Assembly: GCF_038096165.1 (NCBI RefSeq)
Contig: NZ_CP151076.1
Coordinates: 1,922,001-1,986,000 of the forward strand
Direction of reading: 5' to 3'
Length of the DNA: 64,000 bases
From: Pseudomonas sp. G.S.17
Lineage (GTDB): Bacteria > Pseudomonadota > Gammaproteobacteria > Pseudomonadales > Pseudomonadaceae
The translations under genes and the position numbers were made by a program. Shown here piece after piece: positions 36,831 through 46,154 of the stretch; position 1 is the first letter of the stretch, and every line of letters begins with the position of its first letter. The notes beneath the pieces were generated by a model. That model was not told the DNA's origin and searched no databases. It worked only from the letters and a program-made list of their open reading frames with translations.

Positions 36831-38213
36831 TCATATCACCCGTGAAAAGCGCTGGCGATTCTGCTGCGAAAGATGTGCGTCAAACACCATGCACACCGAC
36901 CGCACCAACAAGCGCCCGGCCGGCATGACACGAATGCCGTCGGCGTCCAGCTCGATCAGGCCGTCTGCGGCCATGGTCGCCAACTCGGGCCACAGCTCGC
37001 TGAAGTAAGCGCGAAAATCAATCTCGAATTCGGTTTCAATATCGGCGAAGTCCAGGCTGAAATGGCAGATCAACTGCTGGATCACCGCCCGGCGCACGCG
37101 ATCATCTTCCGTGCAGATCAGCCCGCGCTTGGTCGCCAGTTGATCGCTGGCCAACAGGTTCTGGTAATCGTTGAGGTCGCTGCTGTTCTGGCTGTACAGA
37201 TCACCGATCTGGCTGATGGCGGAAACCCCCAGGCCAATCAAGTCGCAATGGCCATGAGTGGTGTAACCCTGGAAGTTGCGTTGCAGGGTCAATTCTTCCT
37301 GTGCCACGGCCAGCTCGTCATCGGGCAGGGCAAAGTGGTCCATGCCGATGTAACGGTAACCGGCCTTGGTCAGCTGCTCGATGGTTTGCTCAAGCATCAG
37401 CAGCTTGTTTTCCGGTGAAGGCAGGTCGGCGGCTTCGATGCGGCGCTGCGGCATGAAGCGTTCTGGCAGGTGCGCGTAGTTGAACACCGAAAGCCGGTCC
37501 GGTTGCAGGGTGATGACTTCGTCGACGGTGTGGGCGAAGGCATCGGGGGTTTGCTTGGGCAGGCCGTAGATCAGGTCGATATTCACCGAACGAAATTGCA
37601 GGGTGCGTGCCGCTTCGATGATGGCTTGGGTCTCTTCCAGGCTCTGCAGACGATTGACTGCGCGTTGCACCTGCGGATCGAGGTCTTGCAAACCAAGGCT
37701 GACGCGGTTGAAACCGAGTTCGCGCAACAGGCCCATGGTCGACCAGTCGGCTTCCCGTGGGTCGATCTCGATACCGTAGTCGCCCGAGTCATCGTCCAGC
37801 AGATTGAAATGCTTGCGCAGCTGGGCCATCAACTGGCGCAGCTCGTCATGGCTGAGGAAAGTCGGCGTGCCGCCACCGAAGTGCAATTGCTCCACCACCT
37901 GACCCGGGTCCAGATGGCAGGCGATCATCTGGATTTCGTGCTCAAGGCGCTGCAGGTAGGCCTGAGCGCGGCCGCGATCCTTGGTGATGACTTTGTTGCA
38001 GGCGCAGTAATAACAAATGTTCGCGCAGAACGGGATGTGGACATAGAGCGACAAGGGGCGCATGGCCTTGCGGCTGTCGCGCAGGGCGTGGAGCAGATCG
38101 AACGCTCCAACCTGTGTTTGAAATTGCACGGCTGTGGGGTAGGACGTGTAGCGCGGCCCCGCCAGGTCGTAGCGGCGGATCAGATCAGAATCCCATTGAA
38201 TTGCGTCGAGCAT
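36831..38213 (-). CDS. hemN: Oxygen-independent coproporphyrinogen III oxidase HemN
   Basis: HemN is a radical SAM enzyme that makes protoporphyrinogen when oxygen is scarce. The 460-residue protein has the N-terminal GPRYTSYPTAVQF motif, the cluster motif CANICYYCACNK (CxxxCxxC, residues about 61-69), and FGGGTPTFL for SAM binding. A strong palindrome of the Anr type lies 70 bases upstream. Heme supply fits the adjacent heme-rich cbb3 oxidases. Confidence 0.96.
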   Translation of the reverse strand: MLDAIQWDSDLIRRYDLAGPRYTSYPTAVQFQTQVGAFDLLHALRDSRKAMRPLSLYVHIPFCANICYYCACNKVITKDRGRAQAYLQRLEHEIQMIACHLDPGQVVEQLHFGGGTPTFLSHDELRQLMAQLRKHFNLLDDDSGDYGIEIDPREADWSTMGLLRELGFNRVSLGLQDLDPQVQRAVNRLQSLEETQAIIEAARTLQFRSVNIDLIYGLPKQTPDAFAHTVDEVITLQPDRLSVFNYAHLPERFMPQRRIEAADLPSPENKLLMLEQTIEQLTKAGYRYIGMDHFALPDDELAVAQEELTLQRNFQGYTTHGHCDLIGLGVSAISQIGDLYSQNSSDLNDYQNLLASDQLATKRGLICTEDDRVRRAVIQQLICHFSLDFADIETEFEIDFRAYFSELWPELATMAADGLIELDADGIRVMPAGRLLVRSVCMVFDAHLSQQNRQRFSRVI

Positions 38214-38276
38214 GCGGGCGTTCCCCGGATAGACTGGCAGTGCCGGTCAGTCTAGGGAGCACAATCAATTCGGGTG

Positions 38277-38290
38277 TTGACGTGGGTCAA
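38277..38290. promoter_or_regulatory. Anr box upstream of hemN
   Basis: TTGACGTGGGTCAA is a perfect TTGAC-N4-GTCAA palindrome, centred 70 bases before the hemN ATG, and overlaps the stop codon of the TauE/SafE-like gene. Confidence 0.8.
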
Positions 38291-38970
38291 TGGCCCATCA
38301 GCCAATGTTGGTGCGGGCCGGGGAGAGTCCAGATACCGAACAGAATCACCAGCAGACCACCGGCCATCCGCACCCCGCGCTTGCGCAGCAGGGCCGTCAT
38401 TCGCTCGGCAGCCAGGCCTGTCGCCAGCAGCACCGGCCAGGTGCCCAAGCCGAATGCCAGCATCAACAGCGCACTGTCCAGCGCATTGCCCTGGCTGGCC
38501 GACCAGAGCAGCGTGCTGTAGACCAACCCGCATGGCAACCAGCCCCAGAGTGCGCCCAGCAACATTGCCCTGGGCAGGCTCGACACGGGCAACAGTTTGC
38601 TCGCAACCGGCTGAATGTGGCGCCACAGGCCGCGACCGAGGCTTTCGATGCGTGTCAGGCCACTCCACCAACCGGCGAGGTACAAACCCATGGCAATCAG
38701 CAGCAGCGCGGCGATGACACGCAGCACCATGGCTGCCGGACTGTTGGCCACCGCCCAGCCGGCCATGCCGATCAGTAGCCCGGCGGTGGCGTAACTGAGG
38801 ATGCGCCCGAGGTTGTAGGCCAGCAGCAGCTGGAAGCGTCGACTGCGTTGTTCTTTGGGAATCGCCAGGGTCAGCGCGCCCATCAAGCCGCCACACATGC
38901 CCAGACAATGCCCGCCGCCCAGCAGGCCGAGAATGACAGCCGAGACGAGGAGCGGGGCGAGGTCAGTCAT
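38287..38970 (-). CDS. TauE/SafE-family membrane protein of the cco assembly cluster
   Basis: The 227-residue protein has about six membrane segments and a conserved N-terminal GLLGGGHCLGMCGGLMGAL with His and two Cys that could bind metal, plus ALWGWLPCGLVYSTL in the second half. It is a short member of the sulfite exporter TauE/SafE family (copper-related subgroup) usually next to ccoS. A role in copper handling for cbb3 assembly is inferred from place and motifs. Confidence 0.85.
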   Translation of the reverse strand: MTDLAPLLVSAVILGLLGGGHCLGMCGGLMGALTLAIPKEQRSRRFQLLLAYNLGRILSYATAGLLIGMAGWAVANSPAAMVLRVIAALLLIAMGLYLAGWWSGLTRIESLGRGLWRHIQPVASKLLPVSSLPRAMLLGALWGWLPCGLVYSTLLWSASQGNALDSALLMLAFGLGTWPVLLATGLAAERMTALLRKRGVRMAGGLLVILFGIWTLPGPHQHWLMGH

Positions 38971-38995
38971 GAGAAGCTGGCCTGTTGGCGATCAT

Positions 38996-39088
38996 GGTGG
39001 GAGCGAGCTTGCTCGCGAAAGCGGTCCCTGGAATGAGGAAAATGTTGAAGGGGGTCCGGCCTTTTCGCGAGCAAGCTCGCTCCCACAG
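38996..39088. repeat. REP-type inverted repeat pair
   Basis: GGTGGGAGCGAGCTTGCTCG and CGCGAGCAAGCTCGCTCCCA are inverted in the ccoS-TauE gap. The right element ends 2 bases from the ccoS stop. Confidence 0.85.
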
Positions 39089-39090
39089 GA

Positions 39091-39306
39091 TTACACATCA
39101 GTTTCATCTTTCCTTTGCTGCTGGCCTTTATGCGCAGCCTCGTCCACCGCCGCCTGATGATTCGGGTCCTGATCGTCGAACAGGATGCTATGGGCCGGGC
39201 TGTCGAGGTCGTCGTACTGGCCGCTGTCCACGGCCCAGAAGAAAATGTAGATCGCGATGGCGACGATGAGCAGTGCCGCCGGGATCATGATGTAAAGCGC
39301 TGGCAT
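39091..39306 (-). CDS. ccoS: cbb3 oxidase maturation protein CcoS
   Basis: CcoS is needed for heme and copper insertion into cbb3 oxidase. The 71-residue protein has one N-terminal membrane helix (MPALYIMIPAALLIVAIAIYIFFWAV) followed by the family motif SGQYDDLDSPAHSILFDDQD. The ATG at 39306 has GGAGG upstream; the longer ORF overlaps ccoI and is not used. Confidence 0.93.
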   Translation of the reverse strand: MPALYIMIPAALLIVAIAIYIFFWAVDSGQYDDLDSPAHSILFDDQDPNHQAAVDEAAHKGQQQRKDETDV

Positions 39307-39331
39307 AAAGCCTCCGAAGCCGGTCGCCGTT

Positions 39332-41779
39332 TCATGTCGGCAACGGACGGGTGATGGCAACCGCTGGCGTTTGCACGCCTGGCATTCGCGTGAGGCGCAA
39401 GGCATTGAGCACCACGGTCAACGAACTGACCGACATGCCGATGGCTGCCCAGACCGGGGTTATCCAGCCCAGTGCCGCGAACGGCAACATGAGGCCATTG
39501 TACAGCCCGGCCCACAACAGATTCTCGATGATTACCCGGCGCGTACGCCGCGCCAGACTGAAGGCCTGGACCAGCGCCTGCAAGCGATTGGACAGCAACA
39601 CCGCATCGGCGCTGGTTTTCGCCAGATCGGTGGCTGAGCCCATGGCAACGCTGATATCGGCGGCGGCCAGCACAGGCACATCGTTGACGCCATCGCCCAG
39701 CATCAACACTTTACGGCCCTCGCTGTGCAGTTGTTGCAGCACCGCCAGTTTGTCGTCCGGACGCAAGCCGCCCCGGGCTTCGTCGATGCCCAGTTGCGCC
39801 GCGACACTGGCGACCATCGGCGAGCTGTCCCCCGACAACAACAGCGTCTTCCAGCCACGGGCCTTGCAGGCTTGCAGCAATTCGAACGCGTCGTCGCGCA
39901 GGCGGTCATCAAGAATGAACCAGGCCAGTGGCCCTTGGCTGTCGCCCAGCAACAAATGCTGGCCTGCATCACCGGGCATCGGCGCAATAGCGCTGGCGCT
40001 GAGGGTGCAGACAAATTCGGGCTGACCAATGCGCAGTCGCTGTCCGTCGACCACGCCTTCAAGACCCAATCCCGGCTGGCTATGAACGTCTTCAGCGGCG
40101 ACCGGCGCGCGCCCGAACGCTCGGGCAATGGGGTGTTCGGAGCGATTTTCCAGGGCGGCGGCCAGGCTCAGGCAGGTGTCCGCATCCAGCTTGCCCAGGG
40201 TTTTGATGCTGCGTAATACGAGGCGGCCTTCGGTCAGGGTTCCGGTCTTGTCGAAAATCACCGTATCAATCTGATTCAGGCCTTCCAGCACATGGCCACG
40301 GGTCAGCAGCAGACCGAGTTTGTGCAGCGTGCCAGTGGCAGCGGTCAGTGCTGTCGGGGTCGCCAGTGACAAGGCGCACGGGCAAGTGGCGACCAACATG
40401 GCGAGGACAATCCAGAACGCCCGGGACGCATCGATCTGCCACCATAACAGGCCGATGGCCGCCGCCAGGATCAACGAGATCAGCAGGAACCATTGCGCCG
40501 CGCGGTCGGCGATTTCCGCGAGTCGCGGTTTGTCGGCCTGGGCTCTTTCCAGCAGGCGGACGATGGCGGACAGCCGCGTGTCATGGCCCAGCGCCAGAAC
40601 CTCAACGGTCAGCGCGCCTTCGACGTTCAGCGTGCCGGCAGTGACCGCATCCCCGGATTGCCGAGGCTGCGGCAGGTATTCGCCGGTCAGCAATGACTCA
40701 TCGACGCTGGACTGGCCTTCGACAATGCGGCCATCCGCCGGCAGCACCGAACCGGGATGCACCAGCACATGATCGCCCATGCGCAGTTCGCTGAGCAGGA
40801 TGCGTTCGCTTTGGCCGTCAGCACTCAGGCGCAGGCACGAGGCGGGCAGCAGGTTGACCAGTTGCGCCGTTGCCGCAGCGGTGCGTTCCCGGGCACGCCG
40901 TTCCAGATAGCGACCGGCCAACAGGAACAGCGCAAACATGCCGACCGCGTCGAAATACAATTCGCCATTGCCGGTGATCGCGGTCCAGATGCCGGCGATG
41001 TACGCGCTGCCAATGGCCAGCGATACCGATACGTCCATGGTCAGGTGGCGGGTGCGCAGGTCGCGCATGGCACCGCGAAAGAACGGTGCGCAGCTGTAGA
41101 ACACAATCGGCGTGGTCAGGAACAGCGCGACCCAGCGCAGGATGGTGTGCATCTCCGGGCTGAGATCGATGTTGAATTCCGGCCAGGTGGCCATGGTTGC
41201 CATCATCGCCTGGAACCACAGCAGGCCGGCGACGCCCAGTTGGCGCAAGGCCAGACGATTCTCGCCCGCCAGTTGCTCTGCCGCGCGATCAGCCTGGTAT
41301 GGATGGGCGACGTAGCCGATATGGCGCAGTTCGCTGAGCATCTGGCTCAACGGCAACTGGCTATCGGCCCAGCGCACATGCAGGCGGTGATTGGACAGGT
41401 TCAGACGCGCTTCGGCGACTGCCGGCAGGCTGCGCAGGTGTTTCTCGATCAGCCAGCCGCAAGCGGCGCAGCTGATGCCTTCCATCAGCAGCGTGGTTTC
41501 CGACAGCTCGCCGTCATGACGAACGAAAGGTGCCTGCACGTCGGGGCGGTCATACAGGGCCAGCTCGTCGACCAGTTGCACCGGCAGCGTTTCGGGATTG
41601 GCCGAGGCTTCGCTGCGGTGGCTGTAATAGTGTTCGAGCCCGCCAGCGACAATGGCTTCGGCCACGGCCTGACAGCCAGGGCAGCACATCTCCCGGCTTT
41701 GCCCGAGCACGACAGCGGTAAAACGGCTACCGGGCGGAACGGGCAGGGCGCAGTGGTAGCACGGGGTTGGTTTGGTCAT
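39332..41779 (-). CDS. ccoI: Copper-transporting P-type ATPase CcoI
   Basis: CcoI supplies copper for the CcoN active site. The 815-residue P1B ATPase has an N-terminal cysteine-rich region (CYHC at 7-10, CCPGC near 32), a heavy-metal domain (GISCAACGWLIEKH), the membrane CPC motif (TCPCALSLATP), the phosphorylation motif DKTGTLTEG and GDGVNDVP. It belongs to the slow copper exporters (FixI type), not the bulk detoxification type. It precedes ccoS in the ccoGHIS order. Confidence 0.95.
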   Translation of the reverse strand: MTKPTPCYHCALPVPPGSRFTAVVLGQSREMCCPGCQAVAEAIVAGGLEHYYSHRSEASANPETLPVQLVDELALYDRPDVQAPFVRHDGELSETTLLMEGISCAACGWLIEKHLRSLPAVAEARLNLSNHRLHVRWADSQLPLSQMLSELRHIGYVAHPYQADRAAEQLAGENRLALRQLGVAGLLWFQAMMATMATWPEFNIDLSPEMHTILRWVALFLTTPIVFYSCAPFFRGAMRDLRTRHLTMDVSVSLAIGSAYIAGIWTAITGNGELYFDAVGMFALFLLAGRYLERRARERTAAATAQLVNLLPASCLRLSADGQSERILLSELRMGDHVLVHPGSVLPADGRIVEGQSSVDESLLTGEYLPQPRQSGDAVTAGTLNVEGALTVEVLALGHDTRLSAIVRLLERAQADKPRLAEIADRAAQWFLLISLILAAAIGLLWWQIDASRAFWIVLAMLVATCPCALSLATPTALTAATGTLHKLGLLLTRGHVLEGLNQIDTVIFDKTGTLTEGRLVLRSIKTLGKLDADTCLSLAAALENRSEHPIARAFGRAPVAAEDVHSQPGLGLEGVVDGQRLRIGQPEFVCTLSASAIAPMPGDAGQHLLLGDSQGPLAWFILDDRLRDDAFELLQACKARGWKTLLLSGDSSPMVASVAAQLGIDEARGGLRPDDKLAVLQQLHSEGRKVLMLGDGVNDVPVLAAADISVAMGSATDLAKTSADAVLLSNRLQALVQAFSLARRTRRVIIENLLWAGLYNGLMLPFAALGWITPVWAAIGMSVSSLTVVLNALRLTRMPGVQTPAVAITRPLPT

Positions 41780-41807
41780 CGGGTCTTATTTGGCAGAGCA
41801 TCACATG

Positions 41808-41887
41808 TTGTAGGAGCCAACTTGTTGGCGAGACGTCGGACCTGCGGATTCAGGGATATTGTTTCGCGAACAAGTTCGCTCCCACAC
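41808..41887. repeat. REP-type inverted repeat pair, divergent variant
   Basis: GTAGGAGCCAACTTGTTGGC and TCGCGAACAAGTTCGCTCCC are inverted. It directly abuts the long repeat that follows. Confidence 0.75.
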
Positions 41888-42025
41888 AGACTGTGTGAAA
41901 ACTACTGCGCTCGGCAATACTGCGTTAAAAACAGGCGGAAAATGCTCATTTAGAACACCTAGACTCCGCTTTTCCGCCTGTTTTTGCCTTGTCTTGCCTT
42001 CGCTCGTGACGTTTTCACACAGTCT
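41888..42025. repeat. Long inverted repeat, copy 2 (138 bp)
   Basis: AGACTGTGTGAAAAC (left) pairs with GTTTTCACACAGTCT (right). Inner arms AAAAACAGGCGGAAAA and TTTTCCGCCTGTTTTT surround a loop with CTCATTTAGA. It is homologous to 2016-2142, and arm differences are compensated on both sides, so the hairpin is conserved. Confidence 0.88.
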
Positions 42026-42046
42026 GCACAGTAATTCTTCAATTCT

Positions 42047-42586
42047 TCAATTCTTCAAATCTTCAGCGCCTTGGATCGGCTCGTCGCCCAGGGCCAGGTC
42101 CTTGTCGTGGCTGACTTGCTCCTCTTCGAACAGGCGCCAGGTCTGGCCGTCCTGCACGCCGAGCAGCTCAACGAAGCGACGGCCTTCAACCTTGTCGCTC
42201 AACTGGCCGATGTAGCGTCCGGCATCCGATGGGCTGCGGGTCAGGATGATCTTGCGATCCTTTTCCGGCTGGGTCGGCGAAATCAGGTTCAGCTCGACGG
42301 TTTGCGGCTGGCTGTCGCCGCTCAGACGCAGCTCGGCTTCGCCGGTCAGTTCATCCAGATGCACGGTGGCGCGCAGCTTGAGGGTCTGGGCCAGCAGCTC
42401 GCGGTTGAGGGAGCGATTGATGCCTTTGCCAGCCTCGTAGTAGTTGTCGTTGACCAGGTTGTCCGGATGGTTCACGGCAATGGTCACCATGGACAAGGTC
42501 AAGGTCACCGAGCAGGCCAGGATCGCAATGATGATCCATGGCCAGATGTGCTTGTACCAGGGGCTTGAAGCGGTTGCGACAGACAT
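42047..42586 (-). CDS. ccoH: cbb3 assembly protein CcoH (FixH)
   Basis: CcoH stabilises the assembling cbb3 complex and is thought to help metal delivery. The 179-residue protein has one membrane helix (HIWPWIIIAILACSVTLTLSMVTIAV, residues about 13-38) followed by HPDNLVNDNYYEAGKGIN, a FixH hallmark, and a periplasmic beta-rich domain. It lies 27 bases downstream of ccoG. Confidence 0.92.
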   Translation of the reverse strand: MSVATASSPWYKHIWPWIIIAILACSVTLTLSMVTIAVNHPDNLVNDNYYEAGKGINRSLNRELLAQTLKLRATVHLDELTGEAELRLSGDSQPQTVELNLISPTQPEKDRKIILTRSPSDAGRYIGQLSDKVEGRRFVELLGVQDGQTWRLFEEEQVSHDKDLALGDEPIQGAEDLKN

Positions 42587-42613
42587 GGCTGAACTCTCTA
42601 TTAATACCCGGTG

Positions 42614-44029
42614 TTAACGTACTTGCGGGCCAATGAACCGGCTCTTGGTTTCAGCGTGCGTGCCGCCGTTATCGGCGTCCTGAAGGATGAACGTGACCTC
42701 GTTGGTGCTCGACGGCAGCTTCTCGGGGGCGCTCGACAGTTCCACCGGCATGGTGAATATGTCACCCGCCGCAACCTTGAATTCACGACGTCCCTGCAGC
42801 TTCAGGTCCGGCAGGCCGGTGGCATCGAGAATGTAGGTGTGGTCGACCTGATCCTTGTTCATGACTTTAAGGCTGTAGACGTTTTCGATCCGTCCTTCCG
42901 CGTTTTCCCGGTACAACACGCGGTCCTTGCTGACATCGAAGCCCACCAGCGAACGTATGACGAAGGCCGATGCCAGCAGGCCGATCATCACCAGCAACAC
43001 CAGGGCGTAGCCAATCAGGCGGGGCCGCAGCTTGTTGGTGACCTGGCCGGACAGGTTGTGCTCGGTGGTGTAGCTGATCAAGCCGCGCGGGTAGTTCATC
43101 TTGTCCATGATGGTGTCGCAGGCATCGATACAGGCCGCGCAACCAATGCACTCGACTTGCAGACCGTCGCGGATGTCGATCCCGGTCGGGCAGACCTGCA
43201 CGCACATCGTGCAGTCAATACAGTCACCGAGGCCTTGAGCCTTGTAGTCCGCTTCTTTTTTACGCGGGCCACGTTTCTCGCCGCGACGTGGGTCGTAGGA
43301 GACGATCAGTGTGTCCTTGTCGAACATCACGCTTTGAAAACGCGCGTAAGGGCACATGTAAATGCACACTTGTTCGCGCAACCATCCGGCGTTGCCGTAC
43401 GTGGCGAGGGTGAAGAAGCCGACCCAGAAATACGCCCAGCCATCAGCCTGGCCGGTGAGCAATTCGGTGGTCAGGTCGCGGATCGGCGCGAAGTAGCCGA
43501 CGAAGGTCAGGCCGGTGACCAGACCGATCAGCAACCACAACGTGTGCTTGGCCAGCTTGCGCACGAGTTTGTTGGCACTCATCGGCGCCTTGTCGAGCTT
43601 GATGCGCTGGTTACGATCACCTTCGGTGACTTTCTCGCACCACATGAAGATCCAGGTCCAGACGCTTTGCGGGCAGGTATAGCCGCACCAGACGCGTCCG
43701 GCATAGACCGTAATGAAGAACAGACCGAAAGCGCTGATGATCAGAATGCCCGACAGCAGGATGAAGTCCTGAGGCCAGAAGGTTGCCCCGAAAATGTAGA
43801 ACTTGCGCTCCGGCAGGTTCCACCACACCGCTTGATGCCCGCCCCAGTTCAGCCATACGGTTCCGAAATAAATCAGGAACAGCAGACCGCCGCCGACCAT
43901 GCGCAGATTGCGGAACAGACCGGTGAAGGCGCGGGTATAGATTTTTTCGCGCGCAGCATAAAGATCCACCGTGTTGTTATCGTTTTTCGGTGGTGGCGTG
44001 ACATTGTGTACAGGAATCTGATTGCTCAT
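42614..44029 (-). CDS. ccoG: cbb3 assembly iron-sulfur protein CcoG (FixG)
   Basis: CcoG reduces copper for transfer to the oxidase. The 471-residue membrane protein has several membrane helices, the conserved GYTCPQSVW, and two 4Fe-4S ferredoxin motifs (CIDCTMCVQVCPTG and CIGCAACIDACD, residues about 255-310), then a periplasmic Ig-like domain near the C-terminus. It opens the ccoGHIS group downstream of the first cbb3 operon. A candidate Anr box is 174 bases upstream. Confidence 0.95.
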   Translation of the reverse strand: MSNQIPVHNVTPPPKNDNNTVDLYAAREKIYTRAFTGLFRNLRMVGGGLLFLIYFGTVWLNWGGHQAVWWNLPERKFYIFGATFWPQDFILLSGILIISAFGLFFITVYAGRVWCGYTCPQSVWTWIFMWCEKVTEGDRNQRIKLDKAPMSANKLVRKLAKHTLWLLIGLVTGLTFVGYFAPIRDLTTELLTGQADGWAYFWVGFFTLATYGNAGWLREQVCIYMCPYARFQSVMFDKDTLIVSYDPRRGEKRGPRKKEADYKAQGLGDCIDCTMCVQVCPTGIDIRDGLQVECIGCAACIDACDTIMDKMNYPRGLISYTTEHNLSGQVTNKLRPRLIGYALVLLVMIGLLASAFVIRSLVGFDVSKDRVLYRENAEGRIENVYSLKVMNKDQVDHTYILDATGLPDLKLQGRREFKVAAGDIFTMPVELSSAPEKLPSSTNEVTFILQDADNGGTHAETKSRFIGPQVR

Positions 44030-44196
44030 CGGTGCATCCCACGGCAGTGGAAAAATGCCTCAGTCAGTACATGCCAACTGGGGTCAGAAGAGTGCTGTTA
44101 TGGCGTTAATCATACGCCTGCAGACATGGCTGAGGGGTGCGACCTCTGGTCGCATTGGGTCGCCGCGCATCTTGGTGTAGGAAATTGTAGAAGATG

Positions 44197-44210
44197 CTGA
44201 TCTGGATCAA
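44197..44210. promoter_or_regulatory. Anr-box-like palindrome upstream of ccoG
   Basis: On the minus strand this reads TTGATCCAGATCAG, one mismatch from TTGAT-N4-ATCAA, 174 bases before the ccoG start. Confidence 0.55.
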
Positions 44211-44268
44211 TTGACTAGTAGATGATGTGCAGCTTTTTTGGCTGCTGTCCGGCACGAAAGAGAAGCCT

Positions 44269-44361
44269 TGTGGGAGCGAGCTTGCTCGCGAAGACCAATG
44301 TTCCAGACGCTGAAAATGCATCTGGTGTGCTGGCCTCTTCGCGAGCAAGCTCGCTCCCACG
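44269..44361. repeat. REP-type inverted repeat pair
   Basis: TGTGGGAGCGAGCTTGCTCG and CGCGAGCAAGCTCGCTCCCA are inverted, directly downstream of the first ccoP. Confidence 0.85.
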
Positions 44362-44377
44362 GTGATTTCCATCGGGC

Positions 44378-45355
44378 CTACTTGGCCTCTGAGGCTTTTT
44401 CCCCATGAGAAAGGCTGTACACGTAAGCCGCCAGCAGGTGAACCTTGTCGTTGCCTTGCATCGCCTCCTGAGCTGGCATCTGGCCCTGACGGCCGTAACG
44501 GATGGTCTGCTGCAGTTGCGCGAAGCTCGAACCGTAGATGAATGCCCCTGGATGCGTCAGGTCAGGCGCGCCCATTGCCGGCGTGCCTTTGCCTGCCGGA
44601 CCGTGGCAGGCGACGCAGTTGGCGGCAAAGATTTTCTGCCCGGCCGCTGGATCGGCTTTCGCGTCCTCCGGCAATTTGCGGCCATCCAGTTGCGTCAGCA
44701 CATAGGCTGAAACATCACGCACACCCTGGTCGCCAACCACTTCGCCCCATGCCGGCATGACCGCATGGCGGCCACCCATGATGGTGGTCTTGATGGTTTC
44801 AGGCTCGCCACCCCAGCGCCAGTCGGCGTCGGTCAGGTTCGGGAAACCGTAGGCGCCCTTGGCATCCGAGCCATGACACACCGAGCAGTTTGAGGCGAAC
44901 AGGCGGCCGCCCATTTTCAGTGCTTTCGGATCTTTGGCGACTTCTTCAATCGGCATGGCCGCGAACTTGGCGAAGATCGGCCCAAACCGCGCATCGGAGC
45001 GCGCCAGTTCCTTTTCCCATTCATGGACGCCGGTCCAGCCAGCCTGACCATTGGAGAACTCGGTCTTCTTGTCGTTATCCAGGTAGTCATAACCCGGCAG
45101 TATGCCTTTCCAGTTGCCCAGCCCCGGATACAGAACCAGATAACCCAAGGCAAAGATGATGGTGGCCACGAACAGCATGAACCACCACTTGGGCAGCGGG
45201 TTGTCGTACTCCTCGATGCCATCGAAGGAATGACCAACGGTTTCTTCCGTGGCCTCGTTGCGCTGGCCCTTGCGGGTGGACAGCAACAGCCAGGTCAGGC
45301 CGAAGATCGTACCCAGGGTGAGGACTGTGACGTACAGACTCCAAAACGTACTCAT
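44378..45355 (-). CDS. ccoP: cbb3 oxidase diheme subunit CcoP (downstream operon)
   Basis: CcoP feeds electrons to CcoO and CcoN. The 325-residue protein has two membrane helices near the N-terminus ([20 protein letters not shown] and [22 protein letters not shown]) and two cytochrome c domains with CSVCH (residue about 157) and CVACH (residue about 246). Its start overlaps the ccoQ stop by four bases. This operon corresponds by position to cco-1 of P. aeruginosa. Confidence 0.95.
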   Translation of the reverse strand: MSTFWSLYVTVLTLGTIFGLTWLLLSTRKGQRNEATEETVGHSFDGIEEYDNPLPKWWFMLFVATIIFALGYLVLYPGLGNWKGILPGYDYLDNDKKTEFSNGQAGWTGVHEWEKELARSDARFGPIFAKFAAMPIEEVAKDPKALKMGGRLFASNCSVCHGSDAKGAYGFPNLTDADWRWGGEPETIKTTIMGGRHAVMPAWGEVVGDQGVRDVSAYVLTQLDGRKLPEDAKADPAAGQKIFAANCVACHGPAGKGTPAMGAPDLTHPGAFIYGSSFAQLQQTIRYGRQGQMPAQEAMQGNDKVHLLAAYVYSLSHGEKASEAK

Positions 45356-45540
45356 TTGTTGCTCCTGGAAGCTTGCGCTTGCTCGACGTTCTTGATGGCT
45401 TCGGGATCATCCGCGAAGGGCAGCAAGGTTGCGTCTTCAAACTCTGACTTGCGCCGCGGGCTGAACACCCAGAGCGCCAGACCGATAAAGGCCACCATCA
45501 CCACCACGGTGCCAAGGCCTCGAATCATCCCGATATCCAT
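45352..45540 (-). CDS. ccoQ: cbb3 oxidase small subunit CcoQ (downstream operon)
   Basis: The 62-residue protein has one membrane helix ([20 protein letters not shown]) and a polar tail ([17 protein letters not shown]), the CcoQ pattern. I chose the ATG at 45540, with AAGGTGAT upstream and 5 bases after the ccoO stop; the GTG at 45549 would overlap ccoO. Confidence 0.9.
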   Translation of the reverse strand: MDIGMIRGLGTVVVMVAFIGLALWVFSPRRKSEFEDATLLPFADDPEAIKNVEQAQASRSNK

Positions 45541-45545
45541 CAAGA

Positions 45546-46154
45546 TCACCTTTTGCTTTTGATGATGGTGCCAAGGCCTTGCAGGTAGGCCACCAGTGCG
45601 TCCATTTCGGTCTTGCCTTTGACGGCCGCCTGGGCACCGGCGATATCTTCGTCGGTGTAAGGCGTGCCCAGCGTGCGCAGGACTTCGAGTTTTTTCGCGG
45701 TTTCCTTGCCGTCGAGCTTTTTCTCGACCAGGAAGGGGTAGGCGGGCATTTTCGATTCAGGCACGACGTTGCGCGGGTTGTACAAGTGCGCGCGGTGCCA
45801 GTCATCAGAGTAACGTCCGCCGACTCGCGCCAGATCCGGACCGGTACGTTTGGAACCCCACAGGAACGGGTGATCCCAGACGCTTTCCCCGGCAACCGAA
45901 TAGTGGCCGTAGCGTTCGGTCTCGGCGCGGAACGGACGGATCATCTGCGAGTGGCAGCCGACACAGCCGTTGGCGATATACACGTCGCGACCTTCGACTT
46001 CCAGTGCGGTGCGCGGCTTCATGCCCTCGACCGGCTTGTTGGTCACGTCCTGGAAAAACAGCGGGACGATCTGGGTCAGGCCGCCAATGCTGACGGCGAT
46101 AACCATGAAGAAGGCCAGCAGGCCAATATTCTTCTCGAGGACTTCATGCTTCAT
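45546..46154 (-). CDS. ccoO: cbb3 oxidase monoheme subunit CcoO (downstream operon)
   Basis: The 202-residue protein has one N-terminal membrane helix and a single c-type heme site CVGCHSQ (residue about 69), with the conserved [16 protein letters not shown]. Its ATG overlaps the ccoN stop (TGATG). It is about 85 percent similar by eye to the upstream-operon copy. Confidence 0.95.
   Translation of the reverse strand: MKHEVLEKNIGLLAFFMVIAVSIGGLTQIVPLFFQDVTNKPVEGMKPRTALEVEGRDVYIANGCVGCHSQMIRPFRAETERYGHYSVAGESVWDHPFLWGSKRTGPDLARVGGRYSDDWHRAHLYNPRNVVPESKMPAYPFLVEKKLDGKETAKKLEVLRTLGTPYTDEDIAGAQAAVKGKTEMDALVAYLQGLGTIIKSKR

Larger units (their letters stand above)
44030..44377. other. ccoP-ccoG gap: Anr-box-like site, GCGAC palindrome and REP pair
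   Basis: This 348-base gap has no gene. It holds GCGACCTCTGGTCGC (44140-44154) within a 28-base stretch that recurs near 48008, an Anr-like palindrome (44197-44210), and a REP pair (44269-44361). Confidence 0.7.
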